Shown here in pieces: positions 8,295 to 15,495 of a DNA stretch of 64,000 nt. This DNA comes from Amycolatopsis camponoti (lineage in GTDB: Bacteria > Actinomycetota > Actinomycetes > Mycobacteriales > Pseudonocardiaceae): the NCBI RefSeq assembly GCF_902497555.1, contig NZ_CABVGP010000003.1, positions 1,240,001 to 1,304,000 of the forward strand, given 5' to 3'. Each line of letters starts with the position of its first letter. Positions within the stretch are counted from its first letter, which is position 1. Under the pieces are notes generated by a model, which was given only the letters and a program-made list of their open reading frames with translations, did no database searches and was not told the origin of the DNA. The translations under genes and the position numbers were made by a program.

Positions 8295-8977
8295 GGCTGA
8301 TCACCCTTGGCGAGGTCGTCGAGCGCGCCGAGGGTCAGCTCCCACAGCGCGTGGTAAAGGGTCGTCTGGGCTTCCTGGATGCGGTGCACGGAAGGGGACG
8401 GGACGACGAAGAGGTGGTCGATGCTGTCCAGCTCGGCCATCTTCCCGCCGTCGTAGCCGGCGATGCCGACGGTCACCAGGCCGCGCCGGGCGGCTTCGTC
8501 GAAGGCACGCACCAGGTTCGCGGAGTTCCCGCTGGTGGACAGGCCCACCGCGATGTCGCCGGGACGCCCGAAAGCACCGATCTGGCGGGCGAAGACGACG
8601 TCGAACCCGATGTCGTTGGACAGGGCCGTCACCACCGCGATGTCGTTCGTCAACCCGAAGGCGGGCAACGGTTTCGCGTCGCCCGCCGGGCTGAGGAACA
8701 GGCTGGCGAGGTCCTGGGCGTCGGTCGAGCTGCCGCCGTTGCCGAAGGCGAGCAGCCGGCCGCCACCGCGGAACGCGCGCGCGAGGTCCTGCGCGCACGC
8801 GAACAGGCGGTCGCGGTCGGCCGCGAGCACGTCACCGCGCAGGGCGACGATCTCGTGCACCTTGTCCACAGTGGACTGCTCGACCTGGTCGAGGACGGCG
8901 TCGAGATCGCTCTCACCCGAGTACAGGAACGGGTACAGCGCCTCGAGACCGTCGGTGACGGGGTGTTCCCGCGTCAT
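8291..8977 (-). CDS. SIS-domain phosphosugar-binding protein (GmhA-like), first copy
   Basis: This 228-aa protein has a sugar-isomerase (SIS) fold. FGNGGSSTDAQDLASLF near residue 85 and GLSTSGNSANLVRAFDEA near 152 form the phosphosugar pocket, as in sedoheptulose-7-phosphate isomerase GmhA. A start at ATG 8977 gives the usual SIS length. It lies directly before hhyS and after a HypC-like gene, and has a paralogue at 9227-9847. I recall SIS genes in other group 1h hydrogenase operons, but their role is not established. A genuine heptose pathway is unlikely, since no other such genes are near. Confidence 0.9.
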   Translation of the reverse strand: MTREHPVTDGLEALYPFLYSGESDLDAVLDQVEQSTVDKVHEIVALRGDVLAADRDRLFACAQDLARAFRGGGRLLAFGNGGSSTDAQDLASLFLSPAGDAKPLPAFGLTNDIAVVTALSNDIGFDVVFARQIGAFGRPGDIAVGLSTSGNSANLVRAFDEAARRGLVTVGIAGYDGGKMAELDSIDHLFVVPSPSVHRIQEAQTTLYHALWELTLGALDDLAKGDQP

Positions 8978-8993
8978 GCCGGTTCTCCCGCGG

Positions 8994-9230
8994 CTAAGAC
9001 TTCTCCAAGCGTGCGATGGCTTCCCCGGCGTGCACCAGGATGCGGTCGCCGACGCCGGCCTCGACCAGCGCGACACTGACCTCTTCCCGGGTGGACCCGG
9101 TGTCCACGACAGCGAGCTCGTGCTCGAGGAGCTCGACCACGGTCACCTCGACCGCGGTGTCGGAGCAGGTGATGCACACCCCGTCGTGACAGACGGGGCC
9201 GGCTTGTCTGTCGGCGTCACGGGCGTTCAC
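8994..9230 (-). CDS. HypC/HupF-like small chaperone, second copy
   Basis: This 78-aa protein belongs to the HypC/HybG/HupF fold: VTVVELLEHELAVVDTG, then VALVEAGVGDRILVHAGEAIARL. It differs from canonical HypC at the N-terminus, where HDGVCITCSDTA carries Cys19 and Cys22 instead of the MCL start. The GTG at 9230 overlaps the upstream stop (GTGA) and is preferred. A GTG at 9179 would give a 61-aa form starting Met-Cys, like true HypC. It sits between the two SIS genes, away from hypC-hypD, and may serve a different maturation step. Confidence 0.88.
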   Translation of the reverse strand: MNARDADRQAGPVCHDGVCITCSDTAVEVTVVELLEHELAVVDTGSTREEVSVALVEAGVGDRILVHAGEAIARLEKS

Positions 9231-9847
9231 GACGCCACCTCCGGAGCCAGCAGACCGGGTTGCTCGAAGAAGACGTGCACCAGCTCCCACAGCACGTGGT
9301 AGGTGGTCACGTGCACCTCCTTGACGATCCGCGGGTCGGTCGAGCGGGCGATGAAGACGTGGTGCAGCCCAGTGGTCGCGGCGATCGCGCCGCCGTTGCC
9401 ACCTGTCAGAGCGACGGTGAGCATCCCGAGGTCGCGGGCCGTTTCGAGGGCGCGGCGGACGTTGGCGCAGTCGCCGTCGGTGGAGATGCCCAGCGCGATG
9501 TCGGCGGGTTCGCCGATGATCCGCAGCTGGTGGGCGAAGACGTCCTCGAGGCCGACGCGGTTGGCGACGCCGGTGACCGTCGCGACGTCGGCGGTCAGCG
9601 AGAGGGCCGGCAGCGCGCGCTTGCCCACGATCACCGGGTGGACGAACTCGACCGCCACGTGCTGGGCGTCGGTGCTGGGGCCGCCGTTGCCGAACACCAC
9701 GAGCTTGCCGCCGCGGTGGAAGCGGCGGGCCATGTCGTGACACGCCTCGGCGACCTCGCGCGCGTCGTCGGCCAGGGCGAGCACGGGCGCCTTGCGGCGC
9801 TCGAAGAGGGCGTCGACGGAGTCCGGGTGATTCGGTGACCACGACAT
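9227..9847 (-). CDS. SIS-domain phosphosugar-binding protein, second copy; first gene of the hydrogenase operon
   Basis: This 206-aa GmhA-like SIS protein has FGNGGPSTDAQHVAVEFVHP near residue 51 and LGISTDGDCANVRRALE near 115. In the second pocket the usual STSGNS is changed to STDGDC, so sugar handling may be altered. The ATG at 9847 has a GAGGAAG ribosome site about 8 bases ahead. It is the promoter-proximal gene of the operon; the CRP-like box is 58 bases upstream. The pairing of two SIS genes around a HypC-like gene is discussed as a finding. Confidence 0.9.
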   Translation of the reverse strand: MSWSPNHPDSVDALFERRKAPVLALADDAREVAEACHDMARRFHRGGKLVVFGNGGPSTDAQHVAVEFVHPVIVGKRALPALSLTADVATVTGVANRVGLEDVFAHQLRIIGEPADIALGISTDGDCANVRRALETARDLGMLTVALTGGNGGAIAATTGLHHVFIARSTDPRIVKEVHVTTYHVLWELVHVFFEQPGLLAPEVAS

Positions 9848-9904
9848 CGCGGCACTTCCTCGGGGGCGACTGCTCGGTGGTGGGAGCGCACCCCAGATTA
9901 GAGC

Positions 9905-9920
9905 TGTGAGTTGGATCACA
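9905..9920. promoter_or_regulatory. CRP/GlxR-type operator upstream of the hydrogenase operon
   Basis: TGTGAGTTGGATCACA is a perfect TGTGA-N6-TCACA palindrome, the binding consensus of actinobacterial Crp/GlxR proteins. It is centred about 65 bases before the ATG at 9847. A possible -10 (TAATCT on the minus strand, 9899-9894) lies just downstream, which would place the box over the -35 region; that promoter call is weak. The next gene upstream (9971-11014) points the same way and ends before it, so the site most likely serves the hydrogenase operon. Confidence 0.7.
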
Positions 9921-9970
9921 CAATAGATCGAAGGGGGTCTCCGCTCCGCCAACCGGGTCTGATCAGCCCC

Positions 9971-11014
9971 TCAGACGTGGTGCTCGCGGTCGTCCTGCAG
10001 GTGCTCCGCCCGGGCGAGCCACTGTTCCGCCTCATGGCCGGACCCGCGGGACCGCAGCATCCGGGCCAGGCTGAGCATGCCCTGGACGTCGCCCGTCTCG
10101 GCCGCCCGGCGAAACCACCGCTCGGCCTCCGCCAGGTCGTCCCGGTGTTCGGCGAGGTGCCCGAGGTTGGTGAGCGCCGGGACGCTGCCGTGCTCGGCCG
10201 CCTTGCGGTACCAGGCGGCGGCCTCGCCCTCGTCGCCGCGGTTGCGGGCGAGCACGCCGAGGTTGGTCATCGCCGCGGGGTCGCCGCGCTCGGCGGCGTC
10301 GAGGTACCAGTTCTCGGCTTCTTCGAGGTCGCCGCGGCGGTGCAGCAGCAGCCCGAGCCGGACGATCGCCTCGCCGTGCCCGCCGGTCGCGCCCTGGCGG
10401 TACCAGTTTTCGGCGTCGCCGGGCCGGCCGAGCCGCTCGGCCTGCCGGCCCAGCTGGCAGGTGGCGGCGAGGTCGCCGGCCAGCACGGCCGAGCGCCACC
10501 AGCGGGAAGCTTCGGCGGCCTGGCCGCGGTCGCGCAGCAGGACACCCAGGTCGATCATCGCGGCGGTGATCCCGGCGTCGGCGGCCTGGCGCAGCCACGA
10601 TTCGGCCTCTTCGAGCCTGCCCTGCTCGCGCAGCATGTGCCCGAGCGCGGCGATCGAGGGCAGGTCGCCGGTGCCGGCCGCCTCGGCGTACCAGTGCTGG
10701 GCGTCTTCGCGCTTGCCGCGCCGCTCGTACGACTTGGCGAGGTTCAGCATCCCGTGCGGCTCGCCGGCCAGGGCGGCCTCGTGGTACCAGCGCTCGGCTT
10801 CGTCGAGCACGCCGCGTTCGGCCAGCAGGTGGGCGAGCGAGGTCATCGAGACGCGGTCGCCGCCCATGGCGGCCTTGCGGAACCACGTTTCGGCCTCGGC
10901 GAGGTCCCCGCGCTCCCGCATCGCCGAACCCATGCGGGCCATGGCGACGACGTTGCCGCCCTCGGCGGCTTTGCGCTGGAAGAACTCGTCGAACTTTTTG
11001 AGCCGGCCGGGCAT
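9971..11014 (-). CDS. Sel1/TPR-repeat protein
   Basis: This 347-aa protein is built almost wholly of about nine Sel1-like repeats with a period near 36 residues, each of the form AMxxLGxLLxxRGDLxEAExWYxxAAxxGD. The start is MPGRLKKFDEFFQ at ATG 11014, with a GGAGGGAG ribosome site. No signal peptide or membrane segment is seen, so it is a cytoplasmic alpha-solenoid, probably a scaffold for protein-protein contacts. It lies upstream of and parallel to the hydrogenase operon, 123 bases away. No hydrogenase link is established. Confidence 0.9.
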   Translation of the reverse strand: MPGRLKKFDEFFQRKAAEGGNVVAMARMGSAMRERGDLAEAETWFRKAAMGGDRVSMTSLAHLLAERGVLDEAERWYHEAALAGEPHGMLNLAKSYERRGKREDAQHWYAEAAGTGDLPSIAALGHMLREQGRLEEAESWLRQAADAGITAAMIDLGVLLRDRGQAAEASRWWRSAVLAGDLAATCQLGRQAERLGRPGDAENWYRQGATGGHGEAIVRLGLLLHRRGDLEEAENWYLDAAERGDPAAMTNLGVLARNRGDEGEAAAWYRKAAEHGSVPALTNLGHLAEHRDDLAEAERWFRRAAETGDVQGMLSLARMLRSRGSGHEAEQWLARAEHLQDDREHHV

Positions 11015-11192
11015 CGGCTGCTCCCTCCGGATGGGTCCTGCTCCGGTAGTCGCAGTTGGACGGCTCGGTGTGACACATCCGCCGTGGGTGGGCGAGATCA
11101 CATTCGCGCCAGGTCGTCGTGTCGGCGCGGTTTTCCCAGGCCGGCAGGGGTGAGACTACGCCGCGCTCAGGTGAATTCGGGAGGAGAAAATA

Positions 11193-11873
11193 GTGGCGGC
11201 CCGCGGCTTTCGGCTCAGCGTGACCCAACGATCTCTGCTGGTAGTCGCGATCCTGGCGATCGCCCTCTTCGGGTACTGGGCCACGAGCAGAAGCTCCGGT
11301 GCGACCCCGCCGCCGTCGGCGTCCCCGGCACCGGTTCCGGTCAGCGCGGCCGACGCGCAGAAGCAGCTCGGCGAGCTGACCATCGCCGCCCGGACGTCCA
11401 TGGACGGCTACTCGCGCGAGAAGTTCCCGCACTGGTCCAGCCAGGGGTCGAGCTGTGACACCCGCGAGGTCGTCCTCAAGCGCGCGGGCAAGGACGTGCA
11501 GACGGACAAGGACTGCAAGGTGACGTCCGGGACGTGGACCAGCGTCTACGACGACGAGACCTGGACCAAGGCGACCGACCTCGACATCGACCACATGGTC
11601 CCGCTCGGGCAGGCCTGGGCCAGCGGCGCCAAGGCGTGGACGACCGAGAAGCGCCAGCAGTTCGCCAACGACCTCACCCGGCCGCAGCTGTTCGCCGTCA
11701 CCGACAACCTCAACCAGCAGAAGAGCGACAAGGCGCCCGACCAGTGGAAACCGCCGCTCGTCGCGTTCTGGTGCACCTACGCGACCGACTGGATCGTGGT
11801 GAAGCACTTCTACGGCCTGACCGTCACCGAAGGGGAGAAAACCGCCTTGACGGACATGCTGCGCCGCTGCTGA
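11193..11873 (+). CDS. Secreted or membrane-anchored HNH endonuclease (GmrSD/DUF1524 type)
   Basis: 226 aa starting at GTG 11193 behind a strong GGAGGAGAA site. Residues about 12-30 (LLVVAILAIALFGYWA) form an N-terminal membrane anchor or uncleaved signal. A Pro/Ser-rich spacer follows, then the nuclease domain with the DIDHMVPLGQAW His-Asp motif and NLNQQKSDKAPDQWKPP, typical of extracellular HNH nucleases of actinomycetes. A likely job is degrading external DNA for nutrition or competition. It is an independent gene, convergent with nothing and followed by a hydrolase after 10 bases. Confidence 0.9.
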   Translation: MAARGFRLSVTQRSLLVVAILAIALFGYWATSRSSGATPPPSASPAPVPVSAADAQKQLGELTIAARTSMDGYSREKFPHWSSQGSSCDTREVVLKRAGKDVQTDKDCKVTSGTWTSVYDDETWTKATDLDIDHMVPLGQAWASGAKAWTTEKRQQFANDLTRPQLFAVTDNLNQQKSDKAPDQWKPPLVAFWCTYATDWIVVKHFYGLTVTEGEKTALTDMLRRC

Positions 11874-11883
11874 GCTGGCCGGC

Positions 11884-12522
11884 ATGACGACCTTCGCGCT
11901 GATCCACGGGGGCGGCGGCAGCGGGTGGGACTTCCACCGGCTCGGCCCGGAGCTGGTGGCCCGCGGCCACGACTTCGTCGCGCCGGACCTGCCGATCACC
12001 GACAGCTCGGCCGGGCTCCCGGACTTCGTCGACACGGTGCTGGCCGCGCTGGGCGATGCTTCGGACGTCGCCGTCGTCGGCCACTCGTACGGCGGGTTCA
12101 CGGCACCGCTGGTCGCGTCGAAGGTGCGCGCGCGGCTGCTCGTCTACCTGGCCGGGATGATCCCGGCGCCCGCGGAGCCGCCGGGGCAGTGGTGGGGGAA
12201 CACGGGGTTCTCGGCGCCTTCGGGCTTGAGCGACGTCGAGACGTTCTTCAACGGTGTCGATCCGGCGCTCGCGTCGGATGGCATGGCGCACGGCCGCGAC
12301 CAGGTGAGCCGGGAGGGCGAGGACCCGTGGCCGCTGCCGGCCCACCCGGACGTCCCGACCCGCGTGGTGCTGTGCCGCGACGACCGGTTCTTCACGCCGC
12401 ACTTCCAGCGTCGCGTGGCGCGCGAACGGCTGGGCATCGAGCCCGACGAGGTCGACGGCCCGCACTGCGCGCCGCTGAGCCACCCCGCGCAGATCGCCGA
12501 CCTCCTGGTCGGGTACCTCTGA
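11884..12522 (+). CDS. Alpha/beta hydrolase
   Basis: This 212-aa protein is an alpha/beta hydrolase of the RsbQ/salicylate-esterase-like kind. Visible features are the HGGGGSGWDF oxyanion loop at residue 8, the nucleophile elbow GHSYGG near residue 61, an acid in LCRDDRFF and the catalytic His in DGPHCAPLSHP near the C-terminus. There is no signal peptide. It starts 10 bases after the nuclease gene and may share its transcript. The substrate cannot be told from sequence. Confidence 0.88.
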   Translation: MTTFALIHGGGGSGWDFHRLGPELVARGHDFVAPDLPITDSSAGLPDFVDTVLAALGDASDVAVVGHSYGGFTAPLVASKVRARLLVYLAGMIPAPAEPPGQWWGNTGFSAPSGLSDVETFFNGVDPALASDGMAHGRDQVSREGEDPWPLPAHPDVPTRVVLCRDDRFFTPHFQRRVARERLGIEPDEVDGPHCAPLSHPAQIADLLVGYL

Positions 12523-12548
12523 GCCGTCCGGGGGTAGCGGAAACTTAA

Positions 12549-12590
12549 AGGTCTAGACCTATTGACTGTGTGGTCCAGGCCACTTAACGT
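12549..12590 (+). promoter_or_regulatory. Chitinase-type promoter with two DasR-like (dre) boxes
   Basis: AGGTCTAGACCT (12549-12560) is a perfect palindrome matching the core of the DasR responsive element. TTGACT (12562-12567) and TAACGT (12585-12590) form a promoter with a 17-base spacer, and the spacer is filled by a second box, TGTGGTCCAGGCCACT (12569-12584). This is the layout of the paired 12-bp repeats known over Streptomyces chitinase promoters. It should repress the 3D-protein and chitinase genes until amino-sugar signals release DasR. Motif match is direct; regulator identity is inferred. Confidence 0.75.
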
Positions 12591-12665
12591 CAGGTGCGCG
12601 GCGAACCCGCACCTCCCCACCTGCGTCACCTCCACCCTGGTCCCCACCATGGAGGTCTCTCCGTC

Positions 12666-13409
12666 ATGCGCTTCGCCCGGATCCTCGCGCTGGCCGCCTT
12701 CGCCGCCGGAAGTGTGCTCGTCGCCCCCGCCGCGTCGGCCGCCGCGCTCCCCGCGTGCCAGCACTTCTACCAAGGCACGATCCCGGACCGGCCGGTCACC
12801 GGCGGCCACGGTCCCGGCACGCTCGTCGGCGCCGTGAACGTCGGCAACCGCCTGCCCGCGCCCGGTTCCGTCGCCGGCGGCCTCGGTGCCGACGGCAAGG
12901 TCACCTTCACGTTCGCCCGCGTCGCCGGTGCGAAGGCCTATCGCGCGTTCCGCAACGGCCAAGCCCTCCAGTGGATCAGCGACTGGGGCCAGCCGACGCT
13001 CACCGTCACCGACGCGAGCCCCTGCCAGGACGCGAACTACCAGCTCTACGCGATGACGGCCGAGGACAACTCGCCCGGCTCGCTCGGGCAGATCTCCACC
13101 GCGTACCGCCTCGACGGCGCCAGCCGGCTGGCGCCGTACCGCATCCCGGCCGGCACCACGCTGAACTACCGCGTCACGTCCTACAACGACGTCGCCCAGA
13201 CCGCGCTCGGCTACAGCGCCGGCTCGGGCTTCTGCGCGGTCGACGCGCGGATCATCCCGTGGGGCACCCGGTTCTCCGTGCCGGGCTACGGCGAGTGCTA
13301 CGCGGCGGACATCGGCAGCTGGATCAAGGACGACATCGTCGACGTCTGGCTCCCCGGCTCGCAGGCCGACGCCTGGGGCATCCAGCGGCTCACGCTGACC
13401 GTGCGCTGA
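12666..13409 (+). CDS. Secreted 3D-domain protein
   Basis: 247 aa. A Sec signal peptide (MRFARILALAAFAAGSVLVAP...ASAAALPA) is cleaved near residue 26. A domain of unknown kind follows, then a C-terminal 3D domain from about residue 170 (LNYRVTSYNDVAQTALGYSAGSGFCAVDARIIPWG, then GECYAADIGSWIKDDIVDVWLP) with the conserved aspartates of the double-psi barrel found in wall-active and carbohydrate-active exported proteins. It is the first gene after the DasR-like boxes and lies 11 bases before the chitinase, so the two are probably co-transcribed and act on chitin or wall glycans outside the cell. Confidence 0.87.
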   Translation: MRFARILALAAFAAGSVLVAPAASAAALPACQHFYQGTIPDRPVTGGHGPGTLVGAVNVGNRLPAPGSVAGGLGADGKVTFTFARVAGAKAYRAFRNGQALQWISDWGQPTLTVTDASPCQDANYQLYAMTAEDNSPGSLGQISTAYRLDGASRLAPYRIPAGTTLNYRVTSYNDVAQTALGYSAGSGFCAVDARIIPWGTRFSVPGYGECYAADIGSWIKDDIVDVWLPGSQADAWGIQRLTLTVR

Positions 13410-13420
13410 AGGGGTCCGCC

Positions 13421-14737
13421 ATGAAAGCCAAGCTCGCTCTCGCCGCGACGCTCCTTTCGGCGGCGACGGTGCTGGTCGTCTCGCCGGCGACGGCGGCCAC
13501 CGCGCCGTCGGCGGCGTTCGCCAAGGACTCCGACTGGGGCTCCGGCTACCAGGCCAAGTACACGATCAGCGCGGGCACGTCCGCGCTGACGAGCTGGAAG
13601 CTGGAGTTCGACCTGCCTTCCGGCACATCGCTCGGGTCCTATTGGGACGCGCTCGACACGCCCTCCGGCACGCACCATTCGTTCGCCAACCGCGAGTACA
13701 ACGGCTCGGTCGCCGCGGGCGCGTCGACCAGCTTCGGCTTCCTGGTCAGCGGCGGCGGCCTGCCCGCGAACTGCAAGCTGAACGGCCAGCCGTGCGCCGG
13801 AGGTACGTCGCCGACCACGACGCCCACCACGCCTCCGACCACGACCACCACGCCGCCACCGACGGGCGGGAGCGCACGCGTGTCGCCGTACATCGACATC
13901 ACGATGGCGACGCCGTCGCTGGTCTCGGTGGCGAACGCGACGGGCCAGAAGAACTTCACGCTCGCCTTCGCCTTGGGCAGCAGCCTCGGCTGCGACCCGC
14001 AGTGGGGCGGCACGGTCCCGCTGCTGGACTCGCGGATCATCAACGACGTCACCGCGTTGCGGTCTCTCGGCGGCGGCGTCACGGTGGCTTCCGGGGGAGC
14101 GCTCGGCCCGTACCTGGAGAACGTCTGCGGCTCGGTGGACGCGCTCTACAACGCGTACGTGAAGACGCTGGACGCGGTGGGCAGCAACAACCTGGACGTC
14201 GACGTCGAGGCGTCGATCCCGACGGCCACGGTGAACCAGGCCCTGCTGCGGCTTCAGCAGCAGCGCGGCACGCACATCAGCTACACGATGCGGATCCAGG
14301 GCCAGGACTACGGGATGGACCCGTTCTCGGTGTCGATCCTGCAGGACGCGGCGGCGCGTGGGCTGAACGTCGTGGTCAACCCGATGCTGATGGACTTCGG
14401 CTACAGCGGTTCGTGGGGCGACGCGCTGGTGTCCGCGGCGAACGCGACCCTGGGCCAGCTGAAGACGATCTGGCCCTCGAAGTCCGACGCCGAAGTGAAG
14501 GCCCTGCTCGGCCTGACCCCGATGATCGGCCGCAACGACACGGGCCCGGTGACGGACCAGGCGGCGGCGCGTCAGCTGCTGTCGTTCGCGCAGGCGAACC
14601 ACGTGGCGAGCATCGGCTTCTGGTCCGCGGGCCGCGACAACGGAGGCTGCCCCGGCGGCGGCGCGGTCGCGACGTGCTCGGGGATTTCCCAGTCCCTGTA
14701 CGAGTTCACGAACATCTTCAAGGCGTACACGGGCTGA
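13421..14737 (+). CDS. Secreted chitinase, CBM2 plus GH18-like domain
   Basis: 438 aa. Signal peptide (cleaved after about SPATAA). Residues about 30-125 form a CBM2-type cellulose/chitin-binding module (DWGSGYQAKYTI, SWKLEFDLPSG, then NREYNGSVAAGASTSFGFLVSG). A Thr/Pro linker follows, then a GH18-like barrel starting VSPYIDITM. The catalytic segment NNLDVDVEAS keeps D-x-D-x-E, with Glu as acid, but the first Asp of the usual DGxDxDxE is Asn. The product should hydrolyse chitin. Expression is expected to follow the dre-box promoter at 12549-12590. Confidence 0.9.
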   Translation: MKAKLALAATLLSAATVLVVSPATAATAPSAAFAKDSDWGSGYQAKYTISAGTSALTSWKLEFDLPSGTSLGSYWDALDTPSGTHHSFANREYNGSVAAGASTSFGFLVSGGGLPANCKLNGQPCAGGTSPTTTPTTPPTTTTTPPPTGGSARVSPYIDITMATPSLVSVANATGQKNFTLAFALGSSLGCDPQWGGTVPLLDSRIINDVTALRSLGGGVTVASGGALGPYLENVCGSVDALYNAYVKTLDAVGSNNLDVDVEASIPTATVNQALLRLQQQRGTHISYTMRIQGQDYGMDPFSVSILQDAAARGLNVVVNPMLMDFGYSGSWGDALVSAANATLGQLKTIWPSKSDAEVKALLGLTPMIGRNDTGPVTDQAAARQLLSFAQANHVASIGFWSAGRDNGGCPGGGAVATCSGISQSLYEFTNIFKAYTG

Positions 14738-14788
14738 GCCCGGTCTCCTCGCCGACGTCCCCAACGCCCCGGCGAGGAGGCCGCCACA

Positions 14789-14836
14789 GGTCGTGAGTGA
14801 GAAACAGGGTTAGAACCCTGTTTCTCACTCACGACC
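14789..14836. terminator. Bidirectional hairpin, perfect 23-bp stem
   Basis: A 48-base perfect inverted repeat (arms 14789-14811 and 14814-14836, two-base centre) lies between the convergent chitinase and nitroreductase genes, 2 bases from the latter's stop. The arm begins GGTCGTGAGTGAGAAACAGG. No U-run follows, so it would act as an actinomycete-style stem-loop terminator for both genes. Confidence 0.8.
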
Positions 14837-14838
14837 GG

Positions 14839-15477
14839 TTACCAGCGGTCGAGGTGCAGGACCTCCTCCAGCGGCTGCCGCGCCGCCGGCTTGAACGTGT
14901 CGCCCGTGTAGAACGCCGTCGGGATCAGTGCCGCCTGGTGGACGTTCTTCGGCAGCCCCAGTACCTCCGCCGCCTCCTGCTCGTACTTCAGGTGCAGCGT
15001 CGTCCACGCCGTTCCCAGCGTCACCGAACGGGCCGCCAGCATGAAGCTCCACGCCGCCGGCAGCAGGGACGCCCACATCCCCGCCTGGTTGCCCGCCGGC
15101 AGCTCGGCCGACGCCGTCTCCAGGCACGGCACCACCAGCACCGGGACGTCACCCATCCGGTCGGCCAGGTACTCGACGCTGCTGCCGACCCGCTGCTGCA
15201 CCGGCGCCCGCGCCGGGTCGTCCGCGAACTGCTTTCCCGCGGCCGCGGGGGAGGCCAGGTACTCGTGGCACGCCCGGCTGTAGATCTGCCCGAGCGCCGT
15301 CCGCTGTCCGGCGTCGGTGACGACCAGCCACTGCCAGCGCTGGGTGTTCGAGCCGCTCGGCGCCTGCAGGGCCACCTGCAAGCAGTGTTTCACCAGGTCG
15401 AGCGGCACGGGCCGGTCGAAGTCCAGGCGCTTGCGGACGGTCCTGGTGGTCGTCAGGAGCTCTTCGGGCGTCATCAT
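14839..15477 (-). CDS. Nitroreductase-family FMN oxidoreductase
   Basis: This 212-aa protein belongs to the nitroreductase fold: an N-terminal TTTRTVRKRLDFDRPVP block with the FMN-phosphate Arg residues, PSGSNTQRWQWLVVTD near residue 40 (flavin contact), and a C-terminal FYTGDTFKPAARQPLEEVLHL. Homologues reduce nitro groups, quinones or enones with NAD(P)H. It is followed by the hairpin and preceded by the parallel aldo/keto reductase 18 bases away, so a two-gene redox operon is likely. Confidence 0.9.
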   Translation of the reverse strand: MMTPEELLTTTRTVRKRLDFDRPVPLDLVKHCLQVALQAPSGSNTQRWQWLVVTDAGQRTALGQIYSRACHEYLASPAAAGKQFADDPARAPVQQRVGSSVEYLADRMGDVPVLVVPCLETASAELPAGNQAGMWASLLPAAWSFMLAARSVTLGTAWTTLHLKYEQEAAEVLGLPKNVHQAALIPTAFYTGDTFKPAARQPLEEVLHLDRW

Positions 15478-15495
15478 CGGCCCATCATGCCGGGA

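Noticed and set aside
8291..9847. Heptose (GmhA) biosynthesis genes
   Set aside because: No other heptose pathway genes are present and both SIS genes are embedded in the hydrogenase operon with overlapping stops and starts.
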